From positions 3,038,001-3,102,000 of the forward strand of contig NZ_JAFBCM010000001.1 of the NCBI RefSeq assembly GCF_016907715.1: 64,000 nt of DNA, in the 5' to 3' direction. The notes beneath the pieces are model-generated. The model worked only from the letters and a program-made list of their open reading frames with translations, did no database searches and was not told the origin of the DNA. The position numbers were made by a program, and so were the translations under genes. Shown in pieces: positions 18,410 through 26,913 of this stretch. Source of the stretch: Tenggerimyces flavus. Its GTDB lineage: Bacteria; Actinomycetota; Actinomycetes; Propionibacteriales; Actinopolymorphaceae. How positions within the stretch are numbered: the stretch's first letter is position 1; each line of letters begins with the position of its first letter.

Positions 18410-18681
18410 CCTCGAATTTCGTCCGGCGGTTGGTGCGACCGGTCCGGCCCCGCCCTGCGGCCAACGATCATGTTTACATGATCATTGGCCGCTTTACGTG
18501 GGGTGGACGCCAGGTAGAGCGGCCACTGGCCGGGTAAGGCGACCACGACGCCTCACGCACGGAGTGCCTTCCTGCTCGGATCACTCGAGACGTCGCTACC
18601 CCCCAGTGTGCCCAGCAGGACAGACACGTCCAGCTTTCCCAGGCCACTGTCGCTCACCAATACCTGAAATCCCGAGGCTAG
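18408..18681 (+). repeat. Family A intergenic repeat, copy 2 (full length)
   Basis: The full-length form (~274 bp) shares its 3' extension (CACGGAGTGCCTTCC, TTTCCCAGGCCA, ATCCCGAGG) with copy 3. Core palindrome: GGCCAACGATCATG / CATGATCATTGGCC around TTTA (18469-18500), with one C/T position that would still pair as G-U. It fills the interval up to 10 bp before the ECF41 start codon, so that gene's promoter must lie in or across it. Confidence 0.85.
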
Positions 18682-18690
18682 GCTGATCGG

Positions 18691-19641
18691 GTGACCACGG
18701 CGGATCAGGTCGTCGACCTGTTCGAGGCGGAACGGCGACGGCTGTTCGGCCTCGCGTACCGGCTGCTCGGCTCGGCGTCCGAGGCCGAGGACGCCGTGCA
18801 GGACGCGTACTTGCGCTGGCACGGCGCAGACCATGCCGCGATCGAGAATCCGCCTGCCTGGCTGACGAAGGTCCTCACCAACCTCTGCCTCACCCGGCTC
18901 ACCTCCGCGCGGGCTCGGCGCGAGGTGTATGTCGGCCCGTGGCTGCCCGACCCCGTGCTGACCGAGGGCGACGACGCGCTCGGTCCGTTGGAGACCGTCG
19001 AGCAGCGCGACTCGGTGTCGTTCGCCCTGCTGACGTTGATGGAACGCCTCACTCCCGCCGAGCGCGCCGTCTTCGTGCTCCGCGAGGCGTTCGGGTACTC
19101 GTTCCGCGACATCGGCGAGGTGCTCGACCACACCGAGGCGAACTGCCGGCAGCTCTTCCGCCGGAGCAAGCAACGACTGGAGGACGCGCGGCCCCGCTAC
19201 GAGATCTCGCCGGAGGCAGGTCACCGCGTCGTGGGACGCTTCCTGGCCGCGGCGTCGTCGGGCGACCTGGCCCAGCTGGAACAGCTCCTGCTCGACGATG
19301 TCGTCTCCTGGGCGGACGGGGGCGGCAAGATCGTCGCCGCGCGCCGCCCGATCATGGGCCGTGAGAAGGTCGCGCGGTACGTCGCGAGCCCGTTCAGCAA
19401 CGAGCGGGTCTATGAGCTGTACGTCTCCCAGCTCGGCGGGCAGCTCTCGTTCCGGGCGATGTCCGTCAACGGCGACCCGGCGTTCGTCGCGTTCGCCGGC
19501 GGCCGGCCTGCCGCGGTGTTCGTGCTGGAGCTCACCGCCGACGGTGTCGCCGGGCTGCGTACGGTCGTCAACCCGGACAAGCTCGCGTTCATCGCCGGCC
19601 AGGTGTCACGAATGGAGACGCTGCCCGGTTCGTCCTTCTGA
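18691..19641 (+). CDS. ECF41-family sigma factor (SigJ-like) with SnoaL-like domain
   Basis: A 316-residue protein from GTG 18691. Region 2 (about 9-75) has LFGLAYRLLGSASEAEDAVQ and region 4 (about 112-165) has LTPAERAVFVLREAFGYSF. The ECF41 hallmarks are all present: linker WLPDP (84-88), DGGGK (209-213) and terminal NPDKL (294-298). In ECF41 factors the C-terminal NTF2-like domain replaces an anti-sigma factor. The genomic partner is typically a carboxymuconolactone decarboxylase, oxidoreductase or epimerase; here an NAD-binding epimerase-like gene follows 27 bp downstream, supporting the assignment. Confidence 0.92.
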   Translation: MTTADQVVDLFEAERRRLFGLAYRLLGSASEAEDAVQDAYLRWHGADHAAIENPPAWLTKVLTNLCLTRLTSARARREVYVGPWLPDPVLTEGDDALGPLETVEQRDSVSFALLTLMERLTPAERAVFVLREAFGYSFRDIGEVLDHTEANCRQLFRRSKQRLEDARPRYEISPEAGHRVVGRFLAAASSGDLAQLEQLLLDDVVSWADGGGKIVAARRPIMGREKVARYVASPFSNERVYELYVSQLGGQLSFRAMSVNGDPAFVAFAGGRPAAVFVLELTADGVAGLRTVVNPDKLAFIAGQVSRMETLPGSSF

Positions 19642-19668
19642 AGCGTCTCGCCGAAGAAGGGCAGCACC

Positions 19669-20442
19669 ATGGAGATCCTCGTCACCGGCGGTCGTGGCGC
19701 GCTCGGCCGCCACGTCGTCCGCCGGCTCACCGACGCCGGGCAGCAGGTTCGACTGCTCAGCCGTCGACCACGACCGGCCGACGCGCCGCCGGGCGTGACT
19801 TGGCTGACCGGCGACCAGACCGATCCAGACGCCATGCGGGCCGCGCTCGTCGGAGTGGAAGCCGTCGTCCACTGCGCGACGAACTACCTCAGGCCGCGCG
19901 AGGACCTCGTGGGCGCGCGTGTTCTGGCGCAGGCCGCGTCGCACGCCGGGCGTCCGCACGTCGTCTGCCTGGGCATCGTCGGGTCGGACCGGATCCCCTA
20001 CAGCTACTACCGAGCGAAGGTCCAGGTCGAGACGATCCTCACCGAGTCCGGTCTGCCGGTGACCGTGCAGCGAGCGACCCAGTTCCACGAGCTGTTCGTC
20101 CTTGCCGCGCGCCTGCTCGGCCGGTCCCCGATCGTTCCGGTGCCGGCGGGGTTCCGTGCCCAGCCGATCGCTGCCGTGGACGTCGCGGAACGGGTGGCCG
20201 AGCTCGCTGTCGGGCCGGCCCTGGGTCGCGCACCCGATCTGGGCGGACCGGTGATCCACGACATGGCGGACCTCGTCAAGACCGCCTTGCGTCGGCTCGG
20301 GAAGCGCCGGCTCGTGGTGCCGATTCCCCTTGTGGGCAAGATCGCTCACGGTTTTCGGGCGGGCTACAACCTTGCTCCCGAACACGCCGAGGGGCGCATG
20401 ACGTTCGAGGAGTTCCTCGACCAGACAGGAGTGGCGGCATGA
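19669..20442 (+). CDS. NmrA/epimerase-type SDR protein (ECF41 partner)
   Basis: A 257-residue atypical short-chain dehydrogenase. The Rossmann glycine motif is at the N-terminus, VTGGRGALGRHVVRRL (about 5-20). VEAVVHCATNYL follows, then SYYRAKVQVETIL in place of the classic YxxxK, as in the NmrA-like/complex I NDUFA9-like group. The sequence suits an NAD(P)-binding reductase or epimerase of unknown substrate. Start and order (27 bp behind an ECF41 sigma gene, overlapping the next gene by ATGA) make a three-gene operon likely. Confidence 0.85.
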   Translation: MEILVTGGRGALGRHVVRRLTDAGQQVRLLSRRPRPADAPPGVTWLTGDQTDPDAMRAALVGVEAVVHCATNYLRPREDLVGARVLAQAASHAGRPHVVCLGIVGSDRIPYSYYRAKVQVETILTESGLPVTVQRATQFHELFVLAARLLGRSPIVPVPAGFRAQPIAAVDVAERVAELAVGPALGRAPDLGGPVIHDMADLVKTALRRLGKRRLVVPIPLVGKIAHGFRAGYNLAPEHAEGRMTFEEFLDQTGVAA

Positions 20443-20849
20443 GAGTGGTTCGGGGCGGGGTGGCGTTCCTCGGCGTCATCGAGACGGCTCTGGGGTTGTG
20501 GACCCTGCTGTTGCCGCGTTCGTTCTACGACATCGTTCCGGGCGTGAACGTGCTCCCGTTCAACGAGCATCTGATGAAGGACTACGGCGCGATGAACCTC
20601 GCGCTGGCGTTGGTGACGTGGGTGGCGTTCGTCCGGTTCGACGTGCTGATGGCCAGGCTGGCGCTCGGGGCGTATCTGGTGTTCGCGGTGCCGCACCTGA
20701 TCTACCACCAGACGCACCTGGACGGCCTCACCCCGGGCGAGGCGCTGTTCAACGTGATCGCGCTGTGGGTGGCCGTTCTGCTGCCGGCGATGCTGTTGGT
20801 GCTGACGCGTCAGGTGGCGAAGAGCAGCGTGAGTCCGCCGAGCGTGTAG
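20439..20849 (+). CDS. Small integral membrane protein of the ECF41 operon
   Basis: A 136-residue protein whose ATG overlaps the epimerase stop (ATGA). Four hydrophobic segments are apparent (about 6-24, 44-62, 66-84 and 105-126), with few charges between them. Conserved-looking polar spots are NEHLMKDYG and HLIYHQTHLDG in the loops. No enzymatic motif. Probably cotranscribed with sigma factor and epimerase, so perhaps the membrane output or sensor of the ECF41 response. Its last 40 bp overlap the convergent membrane protein gene. Confidence 0.75.
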   Translation: MRVVRGGVAFLGVIETALGLWTLLLPRSFYDIVPGVNVLPFNEHLMKDYGAMNLALALVTWVAFVRFDVLMARLALGAYLVFAVPHLIYHQTHLDGLTPGEALFNVIALWVAVLLPAMLLVLTRQVAKSSVSPPSV

Positions 20850-22132
20850 CCGACCATGACGACCAGCAGCGGGAGCTGACCGAGGAGCGCCGTACGTCTC
20901 GGGAACAGCGTGACGGCGCGGTCATGGGCGGCGATGACGCCGAGGACGTGGCCGATCACGACGGCGGAGACCTTGACGATCGCGACGGCTCCGGGGTTGT
21001 CGGCGATCGAGGTGTTGACGCCGGCGTCGGCGATGCCGAACAGGTCCATGCCGTTGGACAGTGGGTCGGAGGCGTAGATGAGCGTGCGCTGGCTCTCGAC
21101 CACGAACAGCGTGAAGTAGTGCGCGACGACGTACCCCAGCGCGATCGGGATCACCGACCCGGCGAACTGCTGGGGGAGCGTCCGCCTGTCATGGCTGCCG
21201 GACAGCCCGCCGGCGATGACGGTCGCGGCCCAGAACGTCCCGGCCACGAGCAGGACGGAGGCGAGCAGGACCGCGGTGGCGACGAACGTTCCGTCCGCGA
21301 CGTTCTGCACGAAGCCGATCCACGCGGGGCTGGTCGAGAACCCGTCGAACGCGGTCGAGCCCAGCATCACCGCGATCACCGCGACGAGGCCGGGACCGAG
21401 CTTGACGGTGTCGAGGTTCGCCAGCGGGTTGCGGAGCACGATGCGTCGGTCGGAGCTACGGCGGGCCAGCGGGGACAGCTTGGCGAACATCGTCGAGTAG
21501 ACCTCGAACGCGTCGCCGCGGTCGAACCAGCGCGAGCCGTACACCGCCGCCGCGATGAAGTGCACGCCCGCGTAGACGGCGAACCAGAGCCGTACGACCG
21601 GCAGCGTGACGTTGCCCGGGGCGACGAGCTCCAGCCAGACGAACGCGAACAGCCCGAGCGCCGCCGGCCAGTAGCCGATCCAGGTCGGGAGCTTCGCGAG
21701 CCCCTCCTCGGGCTTCATCCCCAGGATGGCGGCGAGCCCTTCGTGCAACGTACGCAGGGGATTGAGGTAGCGCCAGATCGGGCCGAGCAGGATCGAGGCG
21801 GGCACGAGACCGACCCAGAACAGCACGTAGACGGCGCCGAATGTGGGGTTGACCAGCAGGTCCGGGCCGAGGACCGCGGCGACCGCGAAGAAGCCGGTGA
21901 CGACGAGGCCGATCACCTTGAGCGCGATCCGGAACGCCCTCGAGTCGACGAAGCTCGTGAAGCCTTGGGGGAGGGCCTTGCCGCGTTCCTCGCCGTCGGC
22001 GTACCTCGGCGACTTCCAGGCGAACGCGAGGATCACGAACGACAGCACCAGCGCGGCGACGGCACCGATGAGGGCCAGGGAGAACGGGACGGGCAGGTCG
22101 CCGCGGCCGCCGATCCCGTGCGCGACGATCAC
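20810..22132 (-). CDS. Polytopic membrane protein, similar to FedB-type 'fenitrothion hydrolase' family
   Basis: A 440-residue protein with about ten membrane segments (first about 18-38, last about 418-438). Its GTG start overlaps the stop of the upstream cupredoxin-like lipoprotein gene, so the two are translationally coupled. A similar pair occurs across actinobacteria; databases often label the membrane member 'fenitrothion hydrolase', a name inherited from a Burkholderia protein. I see no hydrolase motif here. Loop sequence NPLRTLHEGL and a central RNPLANLDTVKLGPG look conserved. True function unknown. Confidence 0.75.
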   Translation of the reverse strand: MIVAHGIGGRGDLPVPFSLALIGAVAALVLSFVILAFAWKSPRYADGEERGKALPQGFTSFVDSRAFRIALKVIGLVVTGFFAVAAVLGPDLLVNPTFGAVYVLFWVGLVPASILLGPIWRYLNPLRTLHEGLAAILGMKPEEGLAKLPTWIGYWPAALGLFAFVWLELVAPGNVTLPVVRLWFAVYAGVHFIAAAVYGSRWFDRGDAFEVYSTMFAKLSPLARRSSDRRIVLRNPLANLDTVKLGPGLVAVIAVMLGSTAFDGFSTSPAWIGFVQNVADGTFVATAVLLASVLLVAGTFWAATVIAGGLSGSHDRRTLPQQFAGSVIPIALGYVVAHYFTLFVVESQRTLIYASDPLSNGMDLFGIADAGVNTSIADNPGAVAIVKVSAVVIGHVLGVIAAHDRAVTLFPRRTALLGQLPLLVVMVGYTLGGLTLLFAT

Positions 22133-22506
22133 GGCGTGACGACGAGCTGGTAGATCAGCTTGTCGGCCTTGTGGAACTCGATCTCGAACCGGCCGGTCTT
22201 GTCGGCGAGGAACGTCAGCGTGCGGGCCTGGCTCGGGATGACGGTGAGCTTCTTGTCGTACCCGTGGACGTGCAGCTCGTCCTCGGCGTCGGTGGTGACG
22301 GTGATCTTGACGATCGTTCCGACCTTGACCTCGATGCGCTCGGCGCTCGGGGTGACGTTGCCCTTGGCGATGGCGGCCGTGAGCTCCTTCGCGGGGCCGG
22401 TCGCGGTGGGCCGGGCCGTCGGCTCGTTCGCGCCGCAGCTGGCGAGCAGGAACGCGGCGGCCAGGACCGCGACGACGGCGATCAGGCGAGACGTTCGGCC
22501 GGACAT
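22129..22506 (-). CDS. Cupredoxin-like lipoprotein
   Basis: A 125-residue protein. ATG 22506 gives a lipoprotein signal MSGRTSRLIAVVAVLAAAFL with lipobox LASC. The mature part (about 55-125) is a beta-sandwich: VEVKVGTIVKITVTTDAEDE, then HVHGYDKKL and FLADKTGRFEIEFHKADKLIYQLVV. This pattern fits a cupredoxin domain, but the usual Cys ligand is absent and only the His residues remain, so copper binding would be atypical. It overlaps the following membrane-protein gene by 4 bp, implying a functional pair at the outer face of the membrane. Confidence 0.8.
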   Translation of the reverse strand: MSGRTSRLIAVVAVLAAAFLLASCGANEPTARPTATGPAKELTAAIAKGNVTPSAERIEVKVGTIVKITVTTDAEDELHVHGYDKKLTVIPSQARTLTFLADKTGRFEIEFHKADKLIYQLVVTP

Positions 22507-22669
22507 GGCGGCGACAACCTCCGCGGCTTGGCTGTTTGTACGGAACGTCACGATAGGCCAGCTCGTTGGGAGACCGGTGGCAGCCTCACGGATGTGGACC
22601 GTGTCGCCCTGCATGTCGGGACGAACGTGCCACCATGGGGGTTCCCGAGGGCCTTTCGAGGGGGTGGTG

Positions 22670-24151
22670 GTGGCAGACCGGCTGAGCTCGTTGGACGTCT
22701 CGTTCCTCTATTTGGAGGAACCCACGACTCCCATGCACGTGGGCAGCGTGGGTGTGTTCGAGGCGGTGCCGGGCTTCTCGTACGAGTCGCTGCTCGCCGT
22801 CGTCCGCCGACGGCTGGCGTTCGTGCCGCGCTATCGGCAGCGGGTGCGCTGGGTGCCGGGGCATCTGGCCAACCCGGTGTGGGTGGACGACGAGAACTTC
22901 GATCTGGGCTTCCACGTACGGCGGTCCGCTTTGCCGCGGCCGGGGCGCGAGGAGCAGCTGCGCGACCTGGTGGCCCGGTTGATGAGCCGACCGCTGGACC
23001 GGCTCCGGCCGCTGTGGGAGATGTATCTCGTCGAGGGGCTGTCCGGTGGGCGCTTCGCTTTGGTCTCGAAGACGCACCAGGCGATGATCGACGGGGTCTC
23101 GGCGGTGGACATCGGGCAGGTGGTGCTGGATGCGTCTGCCTCCCTGGCTGAGGCGCCGCCTGTGGACACCTGGCATCCGACTGCTGAGCCTTCTTCTTTG
23201 GAGCTGCTGGCTGGGGCCTTGTCGGACTCGGTGCGGCGGCCTACCGAGCTGGTGGAGACGGCACGTTCGGTCGTGAACGACTGGCAGCAGAACACCGAGC
23301 GGGTGCTGCGGGTGTTGGGCGACGCCGCTGGTGGGTTGGCGACGGCGATGCGTACGGCCGCTTCGCCTGCTCCGGTGAGCCCGTTGAACGCGGCGATCGG
23401 GGCGCAGCGGCGGTTCATGACGGTGGAGATGCCGTTGTCGGACTTCCGGCTGGTGCGGTCTGCTGTCGGCGCTTCGGTGAACGACGTGGTGCTGGCGACC
23501 ATCGCGGGGGCTTTGCGTTCTTGGATGTTCGCGCGTGGGGTCTCGGTACGGTCGAGCACTGCTGTGCGGGCGATGGTGCCGTTGTCGGTGGCCTTGGAGG
23601 GCTCTGCGGCGGCTGGCTCGGGCGGGATCGGGAGCCGGGTGACGGAGTACCTGGTCGACCTGCCGGTGGGCGAGGCGTCGCCGGCGATGCGTCTGCACCA
23701 GGTGTCGTACGCGATGAAGGCGCACCGCGAGACGGGGCGGGCGGTGGACGCGCGGTCGCTGGCGGGGATGGCTGGCTTCGGGCCGCCGACGTTGCACGCG
23801 TTGGGTGCGCGGGCGGCGAACACGTTGTCGCGGCGGGTGTTCAACCTGGTGGTGACGAACGTGCCGGGTCCGCAGACGCCTTTGTACGTGGGCGGTGCGC
23901 CGATGCTGGCGACGTACCCCGTGGTGCCGTTGGCGAAGGGGCAGGCGTTGGCGATCGGGCTGACGTCGTACAACGGGCGGGTGTGCTTCGGGCTGAACGG
24001 GGACCGCGACGCGATGGCCGACCTGTCGGTGTTGGCCTCTTCTTTGCCTGAGGCTTTGGCGGAGCTGGTGGATTCGGTGGGGCGTTCTTCTTCGGCTCCT
24101 GCTCGTTCTGCTGCGCCGCGGAAGCGTGCGGCGCGGAAGCGGGCGCGATGA
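22670..24151 (+). CDS. Wax ester synthase/diacylglycerol acyltransferase (WS/DGAT) family
   Basis: A 493-residue protein; three in-frame GTG codons (22664, 22667, 22670) are possible, and 22670 has GAGGGG 5 bases before it. N-terminus LSSLDVSFLYLEEPTTPMH is typical of the family. The catalytic HHxxxDG motif appears as HQAMIDG (136-142): the second, catalytic His is Gln, so acyl transfer may be altered or absent. Other family motifs are VNDVVLATIAGAL and FNLVVTNVPGPQTPLY. Tail is Lys/Arg/Ala rich. Expected role is storage-lipid (triacylglycerol or wax ester) formation. The patatin gene overlaps its stop. Confidence 0.88.
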   Translation: MADRLSSLDVSFLYLEEPTTPMHVGSVGVFEAVPGFSYESLLAVVRRRLAFVPRYRQRVRWVPGHLANPVWVDDENFDLGFHVRRSALPRPGREEQLRDLVARLMSRPLDRLRPLWEMYLVEGLSGGRFALVSKTHQAMIDGVSAVDIGQVVLDASASLAEAPPVDTWHPTAEPSSLELLAGALSDSVRRPTELVETARSVVNDWQQNTERVLRVLGDAAGGLATAMRTAASPAPVSPLNAAIGAQRRFMTVEMPLSDFRLVRSAVGASVNDVVLATIAGALRSWMFARGVSVRSSTAVRAMVPLSVALEGSAAAGSGGIGSRVTEYLVDLPVGEASPAMRLHQVSYAMKAHRETGRAVDARSLAGMAGFGPPTLHALGARAANTLSRRVFNLVVTNVPGPQTPLYVGGAPMLATYPVVPLAKGQALAIGLTSYNGRVCFGLNGDRDAMADLSVLASSLPEALAELVDSVGRSSSAPARSAAPRKRAARKRAR

Positions 24152-25083
24152 GCCGGCCGCGACGGGGTCTCGTCCTGGGCGGCGGCGGTGTGCTCGGCGC
24201 TGCGTGGATGGTCGGGGCACTGGTGGCGTTGGAGGAGTCGACGGGGGTTTCGGCTTCGTCGATGGACCTGCTCGTGGGGACGTCCGCCGGGTCGGTGGTG
24301 GCGGCGATGCTGGCCGGTGGGGTGTCGGCTCGGGAGCAGCTGGAGCACCAGCGGGAGGGGATGCTTCGCTCGGGGCCGTTGGCGGGGGTGGAGTTCGACT
24401 ACGCGGTGGGCGGGGCGCGGCCGCCGGCCTTGAAGCCCGGCTTCGGGTCTCGTGCTCTGCTGGCTTCTGCGGCGCGGCGGCGTGAGCTTTTGAACGGGCC
24501 GGTGCTGCTCGCCGGGTTGTTGCCACGGGGTCGGGGGCAGACGACGGAGCTGACGGCTTTGGTGGACCGGGTGACGCCTTCGTGGCCTTCGTGGCCGGAC
24601 CTGCGCGTGGTGGCGATGGACTACGCGACCGGCGACCGCGCGGTGTTCTCCGCGGGCGGTTCCGCGACCCCCGCCCTGGGCGTGACGGCGTCGTGCGCGA
24701 TCCCGGCCTGGTTCTCCCCAGTAGAGATCGCCGGCCGTTCGTACGTCGACGGCGGCACGGTGTCGATCGCGTCGGCCGACCTGGCCGCGGGTCAGGGACT
24801 GGACGAGGTCTACGTGCTCGCCCCGATGGCAGCGTTCGCCAGCTACCCGAAGACGACGTTCGCCGTCCGGTTGCTCCGCCGCTGGCGCCGGCCGCAGACC
24901 CGCCAACTCGTCGCCGAGCTGGCCCAACTCCGTTCCGAAGGCACCCGCGTGACCGTACTGGCGCCCGGCCCCGAGGACCTCGCCGTCTTCGGCGTGAACG
25001 TGATGGACGAGCAGCGCCGCCTCACCGTGCTGGAGACCTCGTTGCGCACCACCCGCGCCACGCTTCATGACCAACTCGCTTAG
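24148..25083 (+). CDS. Patatin-like phospholipase/lipid acyl hydrolase
   Basis: A 311-residue protein whose ATG overlaps the WS/DGAT stop (ATGA). Oxyanion loop GGGGVLG (11-17), nucleophile elbow GTSAG with Ser46, and the partner Asp in YVDGGT complete the Ser-Asp dyad of patatins. Coupling with a lipid acyltransferase suggests turnover of the same lipid pool. The TAG stop codon is the first triplet of family A copy 3, so the gene end is tied to the repeat boundary. Cytoplasmic; no signal peptide. Confidence 0.9.
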   Translation: MSRPRRGLVLGGGGVLGAAWMVGALVALEESTGVSASSMDLLVGTSAGSVVAAMLAGGVSAREQLEHQREGMLRSGPLAGVEFDYAVGGARPPALKPGFGSRALLASAARRRELLNGPVLLAGLLPRGRGQTTELTALVDRVTPSWPSWPDLRVVAMDYATGDRAVFSAGGSATPALGVTASCAIPAWFSPVEIAGRSYVDGGTVSIASADLAAGQGLDEVYVLAPMAAFASYPKTTFAVRLLRRWRRPQTRQLVAELAQLRSEGTRVTVLAPGPEDLAVFGVNVMDEQRRLTVLETSLRTTRATLHDQLA

Positions 25084-25354
25084 CCTCGATCTTCAGCTGG
25101 CGGTTGGTTCGCCCGGTCCGGGCCTGCCCTGGGGCCAACGATCATGTTTACATGATCATTGGCCGCTTTACGTGGGGTGGACGCCAGGTAGAGGGGGCAC
25201 TGGCCGGGTAAGGCGACCACGACGCTTCAGCCACGGAGTGCCTTCCCGCTCGGATCCCTTGAGACGTCGCCATCCCAAAGTTTCCCCAGCAGGACAGGCA
25301 CTTCTTGCTTTCCCAGGCCAAGGTCGCCCACCAACACCCGAGATCCCGAGGTCA
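25081..25354 (+). repeat. Family A intergenic repeat, copy 3 (full length)
   Basis: Starts at the patatin stop codon (TAGCCTCGATCTTC) and extends over the full 3' extension to ATCCCGAGG. Core palindrome at 25134-25165: GGCCAACGATCATG / CATGATCATTGGCC around TTTA. It directly abuts family B copy 2. Confidence 0.85.
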
Positions 25355-25429
25355 GGTCGTGTCTGGCAAAGAGCGCCGGTCATCGCGCGTAGCGCGATGG
25401 CTAGGCGATCTTTGACAGACACGGCCTAC
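25355..25429 (+). repeat. Family B hairpin repeat, copy 2
   Basis: The cleanest copy: GTCTGGCAAAGAGCGCC pairs with GGCGATCTTTGACAGAC, and the inner stem ATCGCGC/GCGCGAT closes on GTA. Almost the whole 75 bp is one imperfect hairpin. Confidence 0.85.
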
Positions 25430-25490
25430 ATCCCCAGGCTGGCGGATTCTCGGTGGCTGGAGTGCGGGAGCACAGCTAGAATCAGGGGTG

Positions 25491-25511
25491 TCGAGGCCCG
25501 GTGGGCCTCGA
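25491..25511 (-). terminator. Hairpin behind the DUF3800-like gene
   Basis: A perfect 9-bp stem, TCGAGGCCC / GGGCCTCGA, with a GGT loop, about 50 bp past the stop of the leftward DUF3800-like gene. It probably ends that transcript. Nothing else was recognised in 25430-25562. Confidence 0.55.
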
Positions 25512-25562
25512 AAGTGAGCCCGGGACCCGTCCGGACGGTCGGCTGCCCGGGCTTCGCGCTGT

Positions 25563-26096
25563 CTAGGTGACGGCATGACTCTCGGTGCGTGCGAGTACGC
25601 GTTGTCTCCACTCGCCGCCGGCGCCGTAACACCAGCCGATCGCGTCGGCCACCCAGATCAGCGGCTCGTGTCGCGAGTCGACATGCTCGTAGGTGACGTT
25701 GGTCTGACTGGGATGGGCACCGAGCCGACGGCGAAGTGTCAGCTGGTCATGTCTGTCACGACCTGCTCGCGTGTCCAACACGAGCCGCTGGGCACCTGCC
25801 TCGACCAGGTCGCCCGCGAGACTGGCCATGCAGCGCTGACGAGCGTTCTCCTCACCTGTCGCACAGTCCGCCGAGTAGATGCGGATTCGGAACAGTTCTG
25901 TCGAGACGAGGCGATCGACGATCTGCCGACGTCGAGAGCCGTTCTCCTTCGCGAAGTGCAACTCGCTCTGCCCGCGCAGTAGCAACTCGCGCATGATCCG
26001 CCGCAATCGCGTCACCGCGGCTGGATCCACGAGCGCGCAGACGAGGTAGTACGTCGAGCCTCGGCGGGTCTCGTCGACGAACGCGTGGACGGTCAT
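25563..26096 (-). CDS. DUF3800-like predicted nuclease-fold protein
   Basis: A 177-residue protein. It opens with VHAFVDETRRGSTYYLVCALV, the DUF3800 pattern of a first beta strand carrying an acidic residue (Asp8, Glu9). QSELHFAKENGSRRRQIVDRL follows, then LVLDTRAGRDRHDQ and YEHVDSRHEPLIWVADAIGW, supplying further acidic residues. DUF3800 proteins are predicted to have an RNase H-like fold; none is well characterised. It is divergent from a broken NYN gene, with tandem TGTCCACAG repeats between them. Possible accessory or defence-type cassette. Confidence 0.65.
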   Translation of the reverse strand: MTVHAFVDETRRGSTYYLVCALVDPAAVTRLRRIMRELLLRGQSELHFAKENGSRRRQIVDRLVSTELFRIRIYSADCATGEENARQRCMASLAGDLVEAGAQRLVLDTRAGRDRHDQLTLRRRLGAHPSQTNVTYEHVDSRHEPLIWVADAIGWCYGAGGEWRQRVLARTESHAVT

Positions 26097-26138
26097 GCAC
26101 CGCGACGCTAGGTCGCGTCGGTGGGTCGGCGTTGGGGC

Positions 26139-26156
26139 TGTCCACAGTGTCCACAG
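26139..26156 (+). promoter_or_regulatory. Tandem TGTCCACAG direct repeat in the divergent promoter region
   Basis: Two exact, adjacent copies of TGTCCACAG between the DUF3800-like and NYN genes. Each has 8 of 9 matches to the actinobacterial DnaA box. They could be regulator sites for the divergent pair. Confidence 0.4.
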
Positions 26157-26316
26157 GGTCAGGGGTGTCGGCGGACTGGCGTAGGATCGTCAACGAGCTC
26201 AGGCGAATGTCGGCCGGAGCGTTCAGCAGTGGGCGGGTGCCCACGTGCTCTCCACGCCGCCTCGGAGGCGTACGAATTCCGAGGCCCCCATTGGCGTCGG
26301 TTTGAGAGGGCACGGC

Positions 26317-26909
26317 ATGTCTGCTCGCGTGATGGTCTTCATGGACTACCAGAACGTCCACTTCTCGGCACTCGAGGTGTTCCATCCCAAGGGCACGCGT
26401 CGATCGGTGGGACACGTCGATCCCCGCCGCGTGGCCGACACGATCGTGGTCGGCCGACAGTTCCCCAGCAGGTTGGTCGGAGTCCGCGTCTATCGCGGCA
26501 GACCAATGCCCACGAGCAGGCCAGCGCTGCTGAGGCGAATGATCGGCAGGCGGATGGTTGGGATCGAGATCCACTGGTCACTGTCGTCCGCCGGCCGCTT
26601 CGCTATCCGCGCGGGTGGCCGCAGGTACAAGCGCAGGAGAAGGGCATCGACGTCGCGTTGGCGGTGGACTTCGTCCGTCTAGCGATCGAGGGCGCGTACG
26701 ACGTAGGGATCCTCTTCTCGTGCGACACAGACCTCATGCCAGCCCTTGAGACCGTTGCTGGACTCGGCTCCACGACGGTGGAGGTCGCGGCATGGGATGG
26801 CACCCGCCGGTTGCGGTTCGCGGGCACGAACACGCCGTGGTGCCACTACCTGGACGTGGTTCGCTATCGATCCTGCGAGGACACGACGGACACCCGTCCG
26901 GTGTCGTAA
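26317..26909 (+). pseudogene. NYN-domain (PIN-like RNase) protein disrupted by a frameshift
   Basis: ATG 26317 has GAGAGGG upstream and encodes SARVMVFMDYQNVHFSALEVF, the first Asp-bearing strand of an NYN domain. Reading stays in frame 1 to RVYRGRPMPT. Family sequence then continues only in frame 3 (EQASAAEANDRQADGWDRD, then EKGIDVALAVDFVRLAIEGA and LFSCDTDLMPALETV) to the stop at 26907-26909. One base is missing near 26505-26516. In one frame, residues Asp9, Asp of VDVALAVD and Asp of SCDTDL would form the metal site. No slippery heptamer is visible, so this is a pseudogene or a sequencing error rather than programmed frameshifting. Confidence 0.75.
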
Positions 26910-26913
26910 ACAA

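Noticed and set aside
25430-25562. A degenerate tRNA or attachment site behind family B copy 2
   Set aside because: No cloverleaf could be drawn; the only clear structure is the 9-bp hairpin at 25491-25511.
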